Assembly: GCF_030582395.1 (NCBI RefSeq)
Contig: NZ_CP104381.1
Coordinates: 1,364,001-1,428,000 of the forward strand
Length of the DNA: 64,000 nt
Origin: Ralstonia pickettii
GTDB taxonomy: Bacteria; Pseudomonadota; Gammaproteobacteria; Burkholderiales; Burkholderiaceae
Reading direction: 5' to 3'
Of this stretch, positions 1 through 7,757 are shown one piece after another (within the stretch, counting starts at the first letter, position 1; each line of letters starts with the position of its first letter). Made by a program: the position numbers and the translations under genes. A model generated the notes under the pieces. That model searched no databases, was not told where the DNA came from, and saw nothing but the letters and a program-made list of their open reading frames with translations.

Positions 1-147
1 GTTGCACAGGGCTTCAAGGTCGAGAAGGCGCAAGTGCGTCTGCCGAACGGCCCGCTGAAGACCGTGGGCGACCACGCGGTCGTCGTGTCGCTGCACACCG
101 ACGTCGCAGTTGACGTGAACGTGTCCGTGCAGGGCGAGTCGGTCTAA
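1..147 (+). CDS. rplI: 50S ribosomal protein L9, C-terminal fragment
   Basis: This is the last 48 codons of a gene entering from the left edge, open from base 1 to a TAA at 145-147. The translated end (…[19 protein letters not shown]…[10 protein letters not shown]) matches the C-terminal domain of ribosomal protein L9. That domain binds 23S rRNA through its N-terminal part, which lies outside the window. A rho-independent terminator follows about 55 bases later, then dnaB. The order rplI-dnaB is common in beta- and gamma-proteobacteria, where both follow rpsF, priB and rpsR. Identification rests on the C-terminal sequence and on this synteny. Confidence 0.93.
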   Translation, partial: VAQGFKVEKAQVRLPNGPLKTVGDHAVVVSLHTDVAVDVNVSVQGESV

Positions 148-200
148 GCACGCACGCAGTACCTCGCGGCGCCCGGGTCACCGATCGACGCGAGTCAAGA

Positions 201-231
201 AGGCAGGGACGAAAGTCTCTGCCTTTTTTTG
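201..231 (+). terminator. Rho-independent terminator after rplI
   Basis: Stem GGCAGGGA / TCTCTGCC (one G-U pair) with a short CGAAAG loop, followed by a run of seven T. It sits between the rplI stop and the dnaB promoter, so dnaB probably depends largely on its own promoter. Confidence 0.88.
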
Positions 232-277
232 TTGTCCTTTGTGTCAGGGGTTCAGATTGAAGACCGAGCAGCGCCGT

Positions 278-290
278 TATAATCCCGCCA
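278..290 (+). promoter_or_regulatory. Probable dnaB -10 box (TATAAT) next to the start codon
   Basis: A perfect TATAAT lies at 278-283, and the dnaB ATG begins at 290. Transcription starting 6-7 bases after a -10 box would begin at or beside the A of the ATG, so a leaderless dnaB mRNA is possible. No Shine-Dalgarno is visible just upstream of the ATG. No convincing -35 box was found at 17 bp. The reading is inferred from sequence alone. Confidence 0.5.
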
Positions 291-1678
291 TGAACGCGCC
301 CTCCGATCCCCAGCTCGATTCCCTCAAGGTGCCCCCGCATTCCATCGAGGCCGAACAGTCGGTCCTCGGCGGGCTGCTGCTGGATAACGCCGCTTGGGAT
401 CGCATTGCGGATTTCATCAACGAGCACGATTTCTACCGCTACGACCACCGGCTGATCTTCCATAACATTGGCAAGCTGATCTCGCAGGCCAAGCCGGCCG
501 ACGTGATCACGGTGTACGAGCAGCTGCAGGCTGCCGGCAAGGCGGAAGAGGTGGGCGGCCTGGCCTACCTGAACGCCCTGGCGCAGAACACGCCGAGCGC
601 GGCCAATATCCGCCGTTATGCGGAAATCGTCCGTGACCGCGGCGTATTGCGTCAACTGGTGACGATTGCAGATGAAATCTCCGCTGGCGCCTTCAACCCG
701 CAGGGCCGCGATGTGCGCCAGCTGCTGGACGAGGCCGAGTCCAAGGTTTTTGCGATTGCCGAAGAGGGCTCCCGTGGGCAGAAGGGCTTTCTGGAGATCC
801 AGCCGCTGCTGACCCAGGTGGTCGAGCGCATCGACGAGCTGTATCACCGCGACAACCAGAGCGACATTACCGGCGTGCCGACCGGCTTCGTTGATCTCGA
901 CCGCATGACCAGCGGTATGCAGGGCGGCGATCTGATCATCGTTGCCGGTCGCCCCTCGATGGGTAAGACGGCGTTCTCGCTGAATATCGGCGAGCACGTT
1001 GCCGTGGAGCAAGGCCTGCCGGTGGCCGTGTTTTCGATGGAAATGGCCGGCACACAGCTCGCCATGCGTATGCTGGGTTCGGTGGGGCGACTGGATCAGC
1101 ACCGACTACGTACCGGACGCCTGCTTGACGAGGATTGGCCGCGCCTGACGCATGCCATCCAGAAGATGAACGACGCGCAGCTGTTCATCGATGAGACGCC
1201 CGCGCTGAACCCGATGGAATTGCGTGCGCGGTCACGCCGGCTCGCACGGCAGTGCGGGCAGCTCGGCCTGATCGTCATCGATTACCTGCAGCTGATGTCG
1301 GGATCGGGCGGCGGTGAAAACCGCGCCACTGAGATTTCCGAAATTTCACGCTCGCTGAAGGGCTTGGCGAAGGAACTCAACTGCCCCGTGATTGCGCTGT
1401 CGCAGTTGAACCGAAGCCTGGAACAGCGTCCGAACAAGCGTCCGGTGATGTCGGATTTGCGTGAATCCGGTGCTATCGAACAGGATGCCGACGTGATCCT
1501 TTTCATCTATCGGGACCAAGTCTACAACCCCGATTCTCCAGACAAGGGGACGGCCGAAATCATCATCGGTAAGCAGCGTAACGGCCCGATTGGTACCGTT
1601 CGTCTCACGTTCCTGGGTGAATACACGAAGTTCGATAATTTCACCGGGGGCAATGCCTTCTTTGACAACGATACGTAA
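290..1678 (+). CDS. dnaB: Replicative DNA helicase DnaB
   Basis: This 462-residue protein is the hexameric 5'-3' helicase that unwinds DNA at the replication fork and recruits primase. The N-terminal all-alpha domain (PPHSIEAEQSVLGGLLLD, near residues 10-30) is typical of DnaB. The RecA-like C-terminal domain carries a Walker A motif GRPSMGKTA near residue 220 and a Walker B region LIVIDYLQLM. The conserved SQLNRSLEQRPNKRP…SDLRESGAIEQDADVI segment follows. Length equals the family norm of about 460. A longer upstream frame exists, but the ATG at 290 gives the family-typical N-terminus. That longer frame would begin before the TATAAT box. No intein or insertion is seen. Confidence 0.98.
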   Translation: MNAPSDPQLDSLKVPPHSIEAEQSVLGGLLLDNAAWDRIADFINEHDFYRYDHRLIFHNIGKLISQAKPADVITVYEQLQAAGKAEEVGGLAYLNALAQNTPSAANIRRYAEIVRDRGVLRQLVTIADEISAGAFNPQGRDVRQLLDEAESKVFAIAEEGSRGQKGFLEIQPLLTQVVERIDELYHRDNQSDITGVPTGFVDLDRMTSGMQGGDLIIVAGRPSMGKTAFSLNIGEHVAVEQGLPVAVFSMEMAGTQLAMRMLGSVGRLDQHRLRTGRLLDEDWPRLTHAIQKMNDAQLFIDETPALNPMELRARSRRLARQCGQLGLIVIDYLQLMSGSGGGENRATEISEISRSLKGLAKELNCPVIALSQLNRSLEQRPNKRPVMSDLRESGAIEQDADVILFIYRDQVYNPDSPDKGTAEIIIGKQRNGPIGTVRLTFLGEYTKFDNFTGGNAFFDNDT

Positions 1679-1756
1679 CGTGTAATTCGTGTCGATCTGC
1701 CACAACGTGCCACGCATGTCGCGGGGCCGGTTCCGGTAAAATATTTCGTTTTAATG

Positions 1757-1792
1757 ACAGCGCCGGCGGTGATCCCGTCCGGCGTTGTTTTT
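1757..1792 (+). terminator. Terminator-like hairpin between dnaB and the DUF47 gene
   Basis: A 10-bp stem ACAGCGCCGG / CCGGCGTTGT (one G-U pair) with a 12-base loop runs into T-rich sequence at 1788-1792. It lies 78 bases after the dnaB stop and only 35 bases before the next ATG. A possible -10 (TAAAAT, about 1737-1742) lies upstream of it. It may end dnaB transcription, or it may act as an attenuator for the phosphate pair. Confidence 0.6.
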
Positions 1793-1826
1793 ACGACTTC
1801 CGCTTTTCCCGTTCCCAAGGATCATC

Positions 1827-2453
1827 ATGTTCGGCCGCTTCATGCCCACCGAAGGCAAGTTTTTTGAGTACTTCAACCAGCACGCCGAGTGCGCCGTCAA
1901 GGCGGCCCACGCACTCACGGAACTGGTCAATGACTTGCCCAATGCCGAAATGCATGCACGCAATGTGCAGAACTTCGAAAAGAAGGCCGATCGCATCACG
2001 CATGACACGATCGAACTGCTGCACAAGACCTTCATCACTCCGCTCGACCGCGACGAAATCCACAAGCTGATCACGACGATGGACGACATCCTCGACTTGA
2101 TGGAAGACGTTTCGCTCACCATCTCGTTGTACGACGTGACCAACCTGACGGACGAATCGCGCCAGCTCGCGACGATCTGTGTGGCGTGCTGCGAGGAAGT
2201 CCGCAAGGCGGTCGCGCTGCTCAGCGACATGAACAACGGTCGTCAGATTCTGACCATCGCCCAGGAAATCGACCGCCTCGAGTCGGAAGCCGATCGCGTG
2301 ATGCGCGCCGCCATGGCCAAGCTGTTCCGCACTGAGAACGACATCAAGCTGCTGATCAAGCTCAAGGCGATCTACGAGCAACTGGAGAGCGTTACCGACC
2401 GTTGCGAGGATGTGGCCAACATCATCGAAGGCATCGTGCTCGAAAACGCCTGA
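1827..2453 (+). CDS. DUF47 family (PhoU-like) phosphate transport regulator
   Basis: This 208-residue cytoplasmic, largely helical protein belongs to the DUF47 / YkaA family. These are PhoU-like proteins usually encoded directly upstream of a Pit phosphate transporter. Family features include the N-terminal MFGRFMPTEGKFFEYF, a KKADRITHDT segment and a C-terminal DRCEDVANIIEGIVLENA. The start at 1827 is preceded by CCAAGG and gives the family N-terminus; a further in-frame ATG upstream would add only a hydrophobic stretch. The next gene, pit, starts 15 bases after the stop, so the two are almost certainly one operon. The role is inferred to be modulation of Pit activity. Confidence 0.93.
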   Translation: MFGRFMPTEGKFFEYFNQHAECAVKAAHALTELVNDLPNAEMHARNVQNFEKKADRITHDTIELLHKTFITPLDRDEIHKLITTMDDILDLMEDVSLTISLYDVTNLTDESRQLATICVACCEEVRKAVALLSDMNNGRQILTIAQEIDRLESEADRVMRAAMAKLFRTENDIKLLIKLKAIYEQLESVTDRCEDVANIIEGIVLENA

Positions 2454-2467
2454 CGAGACGACGCCTC

Positions 2468-3478
2468 ATGCATACGCTTCAGATCAGTCTCTGGGTGGTC
2501 GTCCTGCTGGTGGCGCTGGCCATCGTATTCGACTTCATGAATGGCTTTCACGATGCGGCCAACTCGATTGCGACGGTGGTGTCGACCGGCGTGCTCAAGC
2601 CGCAGCAGGCGGTGGCGATGGCCGCGGCCTGCAACGTGATCGCCATTTTCATCTTCCACCTCAAGGTGGCAACCACGGTGGGCCGCGACACGATCGATCC
2701 GTCCATCGTTGATCATTACGTCATCTTTGGGGCGTTGGTCGGCGCGATCGCGTGGAACATCATCACGTGGTACTACGGCATTCCGTCAAGCTCGTCGCAT
2801 GCGCTGATCGGTGGCTTGGTGGGTGCGGCTGTGGCCAAGTCCGGCACGGGATCGCTGGTGGCAAGCGGTTTGCTGAAGACTGTGGCGTTTATCCTGATTT
2901 CGCCGTTGCTGGGCTTTATTCTCGGGTCGCTGTTGATGGTGGCGGTGTCCTGGCTCTTCTTCCGAACGCCGCCATCCAAGGTCGATCGATGGTTCCGGCG
3001 TTTGCAGTTGCTTTCGGCCTCGCTGTACAGCCTGGGCCACGGCGGCAACGATGCGCAGAAGACCATCGGCATCATCTGGATGCTGCTGATTGCGGGGGGC
3101 TACGCATCGGCCACTGCAACTGAACCGCCGATCTGGGTCATCGTCTGCTGCTATGTGGCGATCGGTTTGGGTACGCTGTTGGGCGGCTGGAGAATTGTGC
3201 GCACGATGGGTCAGAAGATCACCAAGCTCAAGCCGGTGGGCGGTTTTTGCGCAGAAACTGGCGGAGCCATGACGCTGTTCTTCGCCTCAGCGTTGGGTGT
3301 GCCGGTGTCGACGACGCATACCATTACGGGCGCCATCGTCGGTGTGGGGGCGGCGCAAAAAGCTTCCGCCGTACGTTGGGGCGTGGCAGGCAACATCGTC
3401 TGGGCGTGGGTGTTGACGATTCCCGCATCGGCGTTCATGGCCGCAATCGCCTGGTGGATTGGCCGCCACGTGCTGTAA
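2468..3478 (+). CDS. pit: Low-affinity inorganic phosphate transporter, Pit family
   Basis: This 336-residue multi-pass inner-membrane protein should be a proton- or metal-phosphate-coupled phosphate symporter. The duplicated PiT signature is present: DFMNGFHDAANSIATVV near the N-terminus, and GGFCAETGGAMTLFFAS…GVPVSTTHTITGAIVG in the C-terminal half. SLGHGGNDAQKTIG precedes the second half. Hydrophobic segments occur throughout. The start at 2468 lies 14 bases past the DUF47 stop. A strong bidirectional terminator follows 28 bases after the stop. Length agrees with short bacterial Pit proteins of about 330-340 residues. Confidence 0.96.
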   Translation: MHTLQISLWVVVLLVALAIVFDFMNGFHDAANSIATVVSTGVLKPQQAVAMAAACNVIAIFIFHLKVATTVGRDTIDPSIVDHYVIFGALVGAIAWNIITWYYGIPSSSSHALIGGLVGAAVAKSGTGSLVASGLLKTVAFILISPLLGFILGSLLMVAVSWLFFRTPPSKVDRWFRRLQLLSASLYSLGHGGNDAQKTIGIIWMLLIAGGYASATATEPPIWVIVCCYVAIGLGTLLGGWRIVRTMGQKITKLKPVGGFCAETGGAMTLFFASALGVPVSTTHTITGAIVGVGAAQKASAVRWGVAGNIVWAWVLTIPASAFMAAIAWWIGRHVL

Positions 3479-3506
3479 GCCGGCGGCAGATCGACGCCAA
3501 AAAGCG

Positions 3507-3533
3507 AAACGCCCACCAAATCGGTGGGCGTTT
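3507..3533. terminator. Bidirectional terminator between pit and the convergent NlpC/P60 gene
   Basis: An 11-bp stem AAACGCCCACC / GGTGGGCGTTT has a 5-base loop. Plus-strand readthrough ends in T-rich GTTTTGCG. On the minus strand, the complement of the upstream AAAAAGCG gives a second T tract. It fits both convergent genes. Confidence 0.85.
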
Positions 3534-3565
3534 TGCGTTTTGCGTTCGCGCGAGCGCGGCGTGAG

Positions 3566-4312
3566 CTATTGCGTGGCGAAGCGAGCGATGGGGTCGTCTT
3601 CTGCGGGAGTCGTTGCAGTGGCGGGCCCGCGCGTCGACATCAGGCTATCGGCTTGAGCATCGCGCGCGCGGGCAAGGGTACCGAGCGGATCATCATCGAT
3701 CGGGCGAGCGGGGCTGGCCGGTGCCGGCGTCATCGGTGCGGTCGGCGCTGGTGAATCGGGCAGGTTGCTCACGGCCACGACGCGTCGTGCGCCCACATAG
3801 CGGCTGGCCCAGTACGTCTTGGTCATGTCTTCCAGTCGCACTGTGCCGCCGGTCGCTGGTGCATGAACAAACCGGTTCTGGCCAACGTAGATGCCCACGT
3901 GCGAATTCGGCTGGCCCGTCGTGTTGAAGAAGACGAGGTCGCCCGATGCAACGTCGCGGCGGTCCAATGACGTGCCGCGGCGACCCATTTCGGCGGCGGT
4001 GCGCGGCAGGTTCACGGCAGCGGCGCGCTGCACGACGTAGCGCACCAGTCCGCTGCAATCGAAGCCGCTGTCGGGCGTATTGCCGCCGTAGCGGTAGGGC
4101 GTGCCCACCAGCGCCATGGCTTCGATCGAGATTTCCTGCAGACCGGCGCTCGGATCCTGAATTGGTGCGCCACGTGTGCGCAGGCCCGCGTCGCGCGAGG
4201 CGGTGGAGCGGGTAGGCGTGGACGAACAGGCAGACAGCAGGCACACCAGCGCCAGCAGGGCAGCACCTGCCAGTCGGGTATTGGTGGGGGAAAAGCTGTG
4301 CCGCGTCAGCAT
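3566..4312 (-). CDS. NlpC/P60 family peptidoglycan endopeptidase lipoprotein
   Basis: This 248-residue secreted lipoprotein should cleave gamma-D-Glu to diamino-acid bonds in peptidoglycan. A hydrophobic signal ends in a lipobox LLSAC. The C40 catalytic domain follows: DCSGLVRYVVQ with the nucleophilic Cys near residue 86, HVGIYVG with the catalytic His near 137, then a polar residue near FVHAP. The last 60 residues are Pro/Ala/Thr-rich and low complexity. The start at 4312 (MLTRHSFSP) is preferred because the signal then has a normal length. An ATG at 4339 would add nine residues, and neither has a strong ribosome site. The gene converges with pit. Confidence 0.88.
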   Translation of the reverse strand: MLTRHSFSPTNTRLAGAALLALVCLLSACSSTPTRSTASRDAGLRTRGAPIQDPSAGLQEISIEAMALVGTPYRYGGNTPDSGFDCSGLVRYVVQRAAAVNLPRTAAEMGRRGTSLDRRDVASGDLVFFNTTGQPNSHVGIYVGQNRFVHAPATGGTVRLEDMTKTYWASRYVGARRVVAVSNLPDSPAPTAPMTPAPASPARPIDDDPLGTLARARDAQADSLMSTRGPATATTPAEDDPIARFATQ

Positions 4313-4453
4313 GCGCCATCGGGAGAGTCCGGATAGCAAGCATGCTATGCGCGCCGCGTCGGAATGCCAAATTTCGTGTTGGCGAGGCGCAACGCCAAGC
4401 AGGGCGCGGGTCTGCGGATTTTGCCCAGATGGCGTCGCGTTTAGCGGGCAGTT

Positions 4454-4882
4454 TTACCAGCGCAGCTGGACGTTGCGCGTGCTGCCGGTCTGCACCGTCG
4501 CCCGCTTGGTGGCGCCCTGGTACGTGGCGATGACGTTATAGCTGGCAGGGGGTGCCTTGATCAGACAGCGGGGGCCGTCGGCGCGAAAGCTTGCGACCTC
4601 CTTGCCGTGTCGCGTGAGCTGGACGTCAACGTCGGCGAGATACTCGCCGCGCGCGCCTTGGGTGAACAGCAGAGAGAGGTTGTAGTTGTGCGCCTCACTG
4701 TTCAGCGCTTGCTGTTCGTCCTGTGCAACGCCGCCGCAGATGTAGCTGATCTGGCCGGCGGTCTTTGGCGTGAGGTCGGCGGCGAGCGCAATGGATGCGC
4801 CGGCGGTCAGCGTCATGGCCAGCGCGGCCGACTTCAGGGTCAAGCGCGATCGGGGCTGCAGGTTTTGCTGCATGGGCATCAT
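4454..4882 (-). CDS. Small exported protein with a carboxypeptidase-regulatory-like beta fold
   Basis: This 142-residue protein has a signal peptide (LKSAALAMTLTAGASIALAA) and is probably periplasmic. The mature part resembles proteins annotated as carboxypeptidase regulatory-like domain: DVDVQLTRHGKEVASFRADGPRCLIKAPPASYNVIATYQG followed by a basic strand ending in NVQLRW. Two mature cysteines (ICGG and RCLIK) could form a disulfide. A strong GGAGG lies six bases upstream of the first ATG. It lies downstream of the phoH terminator on the same strand, so it is probably a separate unit. The function is unknown. Confidence 0.8.
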   Translation of the reverse strand: MMPMQQNLQPRSRLTLKSAALAMTLTAGASIALAADLTPKTAGQISYICGGVAQDEQQALNSEAHNYNLSLLFTQGARGEYLADVDVQLTRHGKEVASFRADGPRCLIKAPPASYNVIATYQGATKRATVQTGSTRNVQLRW

Positions 4883-4926
4883 TGGCCTCCATCAGGGTAG
4901 AAAAAGAGAGGTGCGAGACGTGCAGC

Positions 4927-4954
4927 AAAAAAAAGGCCACGCAATCGCGTGGCC
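4927..4954 (-). terminator. Rho-independent terminator after phoH
   Basis: Read on the minus strand, an 8-bp stem GGCCACGC / GCGTGGCC with loop GATT is followed by eight T. It lies about 47 bases after the phoH stop and just upstream of the next minus-strand gene. Confidence 0.9.
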
Positions 4955-5001
4955 TGATGGCACAACGGTTTGCGGCAGACAGCTGTGTCGCCGCGTGATT
5001 T

Positions 5002-6729
5002 TTACAGCACGTCGGATGCGTGATCTGCCAGCCGCGAGCGTTCGCCGCGCGCGAGCGTGATGTGCCCGCTGTGGCTCCAACCCTTGAAGCGATCCACCAC
5101 ATAGGTCAGGCCCGACGAGCCTTCAGTCAAATACGGCGTGTCGATCTGCGCGATGTTCCCCAGGCAGACGATCTTGGTGCCCGGGCCCGCGCGCGTGACG
5201 AGCGTCTTCATCTGCTTGGGCGTCAGGTTTTGCGCTTCGTCGATGATCAGGAATTTGTTGACGAAGGTGCGGCCCCGCATGAAGTTCATGCTCTTGACCT
5301 TGATGCGAGAGCGGATCAGCTCCTGCGTGGCCGCGCGGCCCCATTCGCCGGCATTGTCGTCGGATTTCTGCAGCACTTCGAGGTTGTCATCGAAGGCGCC
5401 CATCCAGGGCTGCATCTTTTCTTCTTCCGTGCCGGGCAGAAAGCCGATGTCTTCACCCACGGGCACCGTGGCGCGCGTGATGATGATCTCGTTATAAAGC
5501 TTCTGATCCAGAACTTGCTCCAGGCCCGCAGCCAGTGCCAGCAGCGTCTTGCCCGTGCCGGCCTGGCCGAGCAGCGAAACGAAGTCCACCTCGGGATGCA
5601 TCAGCAAGTTCAGCGCGAAGTTCTGCTCGCGGTTGCGCGCGGTCACGCCCCAGACGTTGTTCTTCTGGTGCGTGTAGTCCTTGAGCGTCTGCAGCACCGC
5701 AGTTTTGCCGTTCAGCTCCTTGACTTGCGCATACAGCGGCAGGCTGCCGTCATTCGGCTCCAGGAAGACGAACTGGTTGACCAAAAACGACGGCACGAGC
5801 GGGCCGGACAGGCGGTAGAACGTCGTGCCCGTCTTGGGGTCCTGCCAGCTCTCGATGTTCTTGCCGTGCTTTTGCCAGAAGTCGGCGGGCAAGGCCATGA
5901 TGCCGCTGTAGAGCAGGTCGGTGTCTTCCAGCACCCGATCGTTGAAATAATCCTCCGCGGGCAGGCCGAGGGCGCGTGCCTTGATCCGCATGTTGATGTC
6001 TTTCGACACCAGCACGACTGAGCGGTCCGGACGCTGCTGCTGCAATGCGGCCACCACGCCAAGGATCTGGTTGTCCGCCTTGCCCTGCGGCAGGCCATCG
6101 GGCAGCTTGATGTCGTTCAGGCGCGTCTGAAAGAACAGGCGCCCCTGCGCATCGCGATTACCGAGCTTGGCAAGCGGCAGACCGTCGTCCATGGCCCCAT
6201 CGGTCCCCGCCACGAGCTGGTCGAGCGTGCGGCTCACCGTGCGGGCATTGCGTGCGACTTCGCTCATGCCCTTCTTGTGGTTGTCCAGCTCTTCCAACGT
6301 CATCATCGGCAGATAGACGTCGTGTTCTTCAAAACGGAAGAGGGAGGTCGGATCGTGCATCAGCACGTTGGTGTCGAGCACGAAGAGCTTGGTGGGGCCC
6401 TCATCGCGGCGGGTGCGGCGGCGGGCAGCGGTTTCGGTCGATTTGCCCGTCGAGCTGACTGTGTCGACGGCCTTGGCGAGAATGCCCGCATGTTCGCGCG
6501 AACTGTCTTTCGCCATGGGGGATGCTTCGCCCGAACGGGCGCGTGCCGTGCTGGTTGCGCTGCGTTTGGGTTGCGCACGGCCGGTTTCTGACAACGCCTC
6601 GCGCTCGAGCGCTGGCACCGGTTTTCGAGGTTCCTGACCCGCCTTTGGCTTTCCGGCTTTGCCGAAAGGCTTGAATTCAGCCGGGTCAAGCAATTGGGCT
6701 GGCTGGGTGGGCATGGTCGGCAGCGGCAT
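5002..6729 (-). CDS. PIN domain plus PhoH-family ATPase
   Basis: This 575-residue cytoplasmic protein joins a PIN ribonuclease fold to a PhoH helicase-like ATPase (PhoH2 / YlaK type). The first 100 residues are Pro/Ala/Arg-rich and look disordered. A PIN domain begins near residue 114 (KLFVLDTNVLMHDP). The PhoH ATPase carries Walker A GQAGTGKTLLA near residue 390 and Walker B KFLIIDEAQNL, then the conserved KMQPWMGAFDDNLEVL. Family members are proposed RNA-unwinding nucleases. The start at 6729 is chosen over 6768 because AGAGAGGT lies just upstream. It is transcribed alone, between two minus-strand terminators. Confidence 0.92.
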   Translation of the reverse strand: MPLPTMPTQPAQLLDPAEFKPFGKAGKPKAGQEPRKPVPALEREALSETGRAQPKRSATSTARARSGEASPMAKDSSREHAGILAKAVDTVSSTGKSTETAARRRTRRDEGPTKLFVLDTNVLMHDPTSLFRFEEHDVYLPMMTLEELDNHKKGMSEVARNARTVSRTLDQLVAGTDGAMDDGLPLAKLGNRDAQGRLFFQTRLNDIKLPDGLPQGKADNQILGVVAALQQQRPDRSVVLVSKDINMRIKARALGLPAEDYFNDRVLEDTDLLYSGIMALPADFWQKHGKNIESWQDPKTGTTFYRLSGPLVPSFLVNQFVFLEPNDGSLPLYAQVKELNGKTAVLQTLKDYTHQKNNVWGVTARNREQNFALNLLMHPEVDFVSLLGQAGTGKTLLALAAGLEQVLDQKLYNEIIITRATVPVGEDIGFLPGTEEEKMQPWMGAFDDNLEVLQKSDDNAGEWGRAATQELIRSRIKVKSMNFMRGRTFVNKFLIIDEAQNLTPKQMKTLVTRAGPGTKIVCLGNIAQIDTPYLTEGSSGLTYVVDRFKGWSHSGHITLARGERSRLADHASDVL

Positions 6730-6857
6730 GCTTCGATTACCTCTCTGGGTGGAACAACGACGAAACACCGCCCGCGCACATGGCGAGACGGTGCTGGCGG
6801 AAAGCGTAGGGAAACGGATGGACGCGTCGCAAGGTTTGATGCATGGACGACGGCCAC

Positions 6858-6894
6858 AAAAAAGCCGCCATGACCTGCGAGAGGTGGGGCGGCC
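6858..6894 (-). terminator. Rho-independent terminator upstream of phoH
   Basis: On the minus strand, outer stem GCCGCC / GGCGGC encloses inner stem ACCT / AGGT and is followed by TTTTTT. It lies about 300 bases past the bcp stop. It therefore ends either a long bcp 3' untranslated region or a separate small RNA. Confidence 0.82.
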
Positions 6895-7070
6895 TAGGTG
6901 AACGCCACGACAAGCTGCACGATTCGGACGTCCTGCCCGGCCTGTTTGCCGGGAAAAACGCAGAAGCGGTATCAGGCCAACTTGGCCGCCGGTACCGTCG
7001 TGGGCTATCGGAATGGCATCCGGATTTCGTACTCATCGGTTCCGACTGTATCGGAAGCGTTTGTGATTTG
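6858..7070 (-). ncRNA. Candidate structured RNA in the phoH-bcp gap
   Basis: The 466-base gap 6730-7195 has no credible protein: the frames there lack family likeness and a ribosome site. On the minus strand it contains, in order, hairpin TTCCGA / TCGGAA (7040-7056), hairpin GGCCAA / TTGGCC (6975-6987), hairpin CCCGGC / GCCGGG (about 6936-6953) and the terminator at 6858-6894. A perfect 12-bp palindrome lies just upstream. The pattern fits a roughly 180-base small RNA, or a structured 3' end of bcp. No known RNA family was recognised. The 6730-6857 part presumably holds the phoH promoter. Confidence 0.35.
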
Positions 7071-7076
7071 CAATCG

Positions 7077-7088
7077 GTCACATGTGAC
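7077..7088. promoter_or_regulatory. 12-bp perfect palindrome upstream of the candidate RNA
   Basis: GTCACATGTGAC is a perfect palindrome located just upstream, on the minus strand, of the hairpin series described for 6858-7070. It could be an operator. No matching regulator is encoded nearby. Confidence 0.3.
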
Positions 7089-7195
7089 GTGTGGTGCGGT
7101 GCAAACTGGTCACCGCGGATGACGTGAAACCGACCGGGAAGCTACGGCCCGGATGGGCTGGGCGGCGCTTCCCCAAGAGCTGGCGCTACTTGGAG

Positions 7196-7660
7196 TCACA
7201 GCGCGCGCACCGCCGCGAGAACATCGTCCACATGGTTGGGGACCTTCACGCCACGCCATTCCTTGCGCAACACGCCCTTGCTATCGATCAGGAATGTGCT
7301 GCGCTCGATGCCGCGCACGTCCTTGCCGTACATCTTCTTCATCTTGATCGTGTCAAAGATGTTGCAGACAGCTTCGTCGGTGTCGGAAATCAGCTCGAAC
7401 GGCATTTCGAGTTTCGCTTTGAAGTTTTCGTGCGATTTCAAGCTGTCGCGCGAAATGCCGAACACCACGGCGCCGGCGGCTTCAAAGGCGTCGTATTGGT
7501 CGCGGAAATTCATCGCCTCGGTGGTGCAGCCGGGCGTGTTGTCCTTCGGATAGAAATACAGCACGACAATCTTGCCGCGCTGCGATGCCGGTGAGAAGGT
7601 GATGCCGCTGGTTGCCGGTGCGGAGAAATCGGGAAGAGGCTTGTCGATCGTGACGGGCAT
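7196..7660 (-). CDS. bcp: Thioredoxin-dependent peroxiredoxin, Bcp/PrxQ type
   Basis: This 154-residue cytoplasmic enzyme should reduce hydrogen peroxide and alkyl hydroperoxides using thioredoxin. It has the AhpC/TSA fold with FYPKDNTPGCTTEAMNFRD, where the Cys is the peroxidatic residue. The Thr in the NTPGCT context and a downstream Arg complete the active site. A second Cys (VCNIFD) lies about 50 residues on and is not in the usual PrxQ CxxxxC position, so the enzyme may act as a 1-Cys peroxiredoxin. The start gives the family N-terminus. It lies after the arn operon on the same strand. Confidence 0.94.
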   Translation of the reverse strand: MPVTIDKPLPDFSAPATSGITFSPASQRGKIVVLYFYPKDNTPGCTTEAMNFRDQYDAFEAAGAVVFGISRDSLKSHENFKAKLEMPFELISDTDEAVCNIFDTIKMKKMYGKDVRGIERSTFLIDSKGVLRKEWRGVKVPNHVDDVLAAVRAL

Positions 7661-7757
7661 GGTGTGTTCCGGAAAACCGCGAGAAGAGAGACGGGAAGCA
7701 AATGGACGGGCAAAGCCGAAGATACCGCGCCCGCTGCCAAACCGTAGATCGGAAGAA

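Noticed and set aside
7015..7040. Hammerhead-like core (GATGAG…CGAAA)
   Set aside because: The conserved CUGANGA core is not matched (CCGATGA), and flanking stems do not form.
7062..7082. CRP-like site TGTGA…TCACA
   Set aside because: The half-sites are 11 bases apart, not 6.
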